From contig NC_080171.1 of NCBI RefSeq assembly GCF_950295315.1, forward strand, positions 118,367,747 through 118,431,746: DNA of 64,000 nt. The letters are read 5' to 3'. Positions 63,905 through 64,000 of this stretch are shown piece after piece. The DNA is from Erinaceus europaeus (taxonomy: Eukaryota > Chordata > Mammalia > Eulipotyphla > Erinaceidae). The notes under the pieces are model-generated. The model did no database searches. It was not told the origin of the DNA and was given only the letters and a program-made list of their open reading frames with translations. The position numbers and the translations under genes are program-made. Position 1 is the first letter of the stretch; every line of letters starts with the position of its first letter.

Positions 63905-64000
63905 GGAGCTGGGTACTGACTTAGCAGGTACAGCCCCAAATCAAGTCAGAGGACCCAGATTCAAGTCCTCAGATGCCAGCTGCAGAGGGAGCTTCATGAG
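63905..64000 (+). mobile_element. SINE head, probably family B, cut by the window edge
   Basis: GGAGCTGGGTACTGACTTAG, CCCAGATTCAAGTCCTC and CAGAGGGAGCTTCATGAG. Confidence 0.55.

Larger units (their letters stand above)
61965..64000 (+). other. Start of PPP4R1 intron 6
   Basis: Begins with GTAAGT and has no acceptor joined to the expected next residues (IMCKM in human, from memory) before the window ends. Contains two antisense family A SINEs; 62700-63480 is AT-rich with no recognised feature. Confidence 0.85.

Overview
This is a eukaryotic, mammalian window. It has spliced exons with GT-AG introns, one CpG island, and a very dense load of tRNA-derived SINEs, L1 3' ends and solo LTRs. The SINE families (called A to D below) are of the kind I associate with the European hedgehog genome (Erinaceus, Eulipotyphla). 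That assignment rests on recognition of the repeats, not on a search.

The only gene I can support is the 5' part of PPP4R1 (protein phosphatase 4 regulatory subunit 1) on the + strand. Six coding exons lie at 47741-47747, 47965-48009, 57007-57142, 58294-58400, 60538-60680 and 61818-61964. Together they give one open frame of 195 codons with no stop, and the gene runs off the right edge. A GC-rich promoter/CpG island (about 46.9-48.24 kb) covers the first two exons. Exon 1 carries only 7 coding bases, and its start codon lies inside a YY1-type motif.

1-46.85 kb is intergenic and holds no convincing gene. It is a mosaic of SINEs in both orientations, L1 3'-UTR fragments, an old L1M-like fragment (about 42.9-44.95 kb), four related antisense solo LTRs (3.7, 15.7, 21.4 and 24.0 kb), a different LTR near 10.5-11.35 kb, and three pieces of a young non-L1 LINE (18.7, 34.7 and 35.1 kb). 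Stretches of apparently unique sequence lie between them. 48.24-64 kb is mainly PPP4R1 introns filled with the same SINEs.

SINE names used here. A: about 250-330 bp, tRNA-like head with a good B box (GGTTCGAGCCC), pyrimidine-rich body, CAA/TAA-rich tail; a long variant adds a roughly 65-bp 3' module bounded by CCTCCAGG and CCTGGAGG. B: about 200 bp, head followed by a CACCTGCAGGGGGAAAGCTT-type body and a tail like CTATCCAATAAATAAA. C: about 150 bp, GGGAGGTGGCGCAGTGGATA head. D: about 120 bp, GATAGCATAATGGTTATGCA head, often ending in GCTCTGGT plus poly-A. SINE ends are accurate to roughly 10-20 bases unless target-site duplications (TSDs) are given.

The observation most worth checking is the non-L1 LINE. 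Two nearly identical copies share an in-frame TGA where a third copy has TTA, the copies appear young, and the elements end at or just after the ORF stop with an AAGAAG tail rather than poly-A. I see no bacterial or phage features, no CRISPR, no true tRNA or rRNA gene, and no novel multi-gene system.
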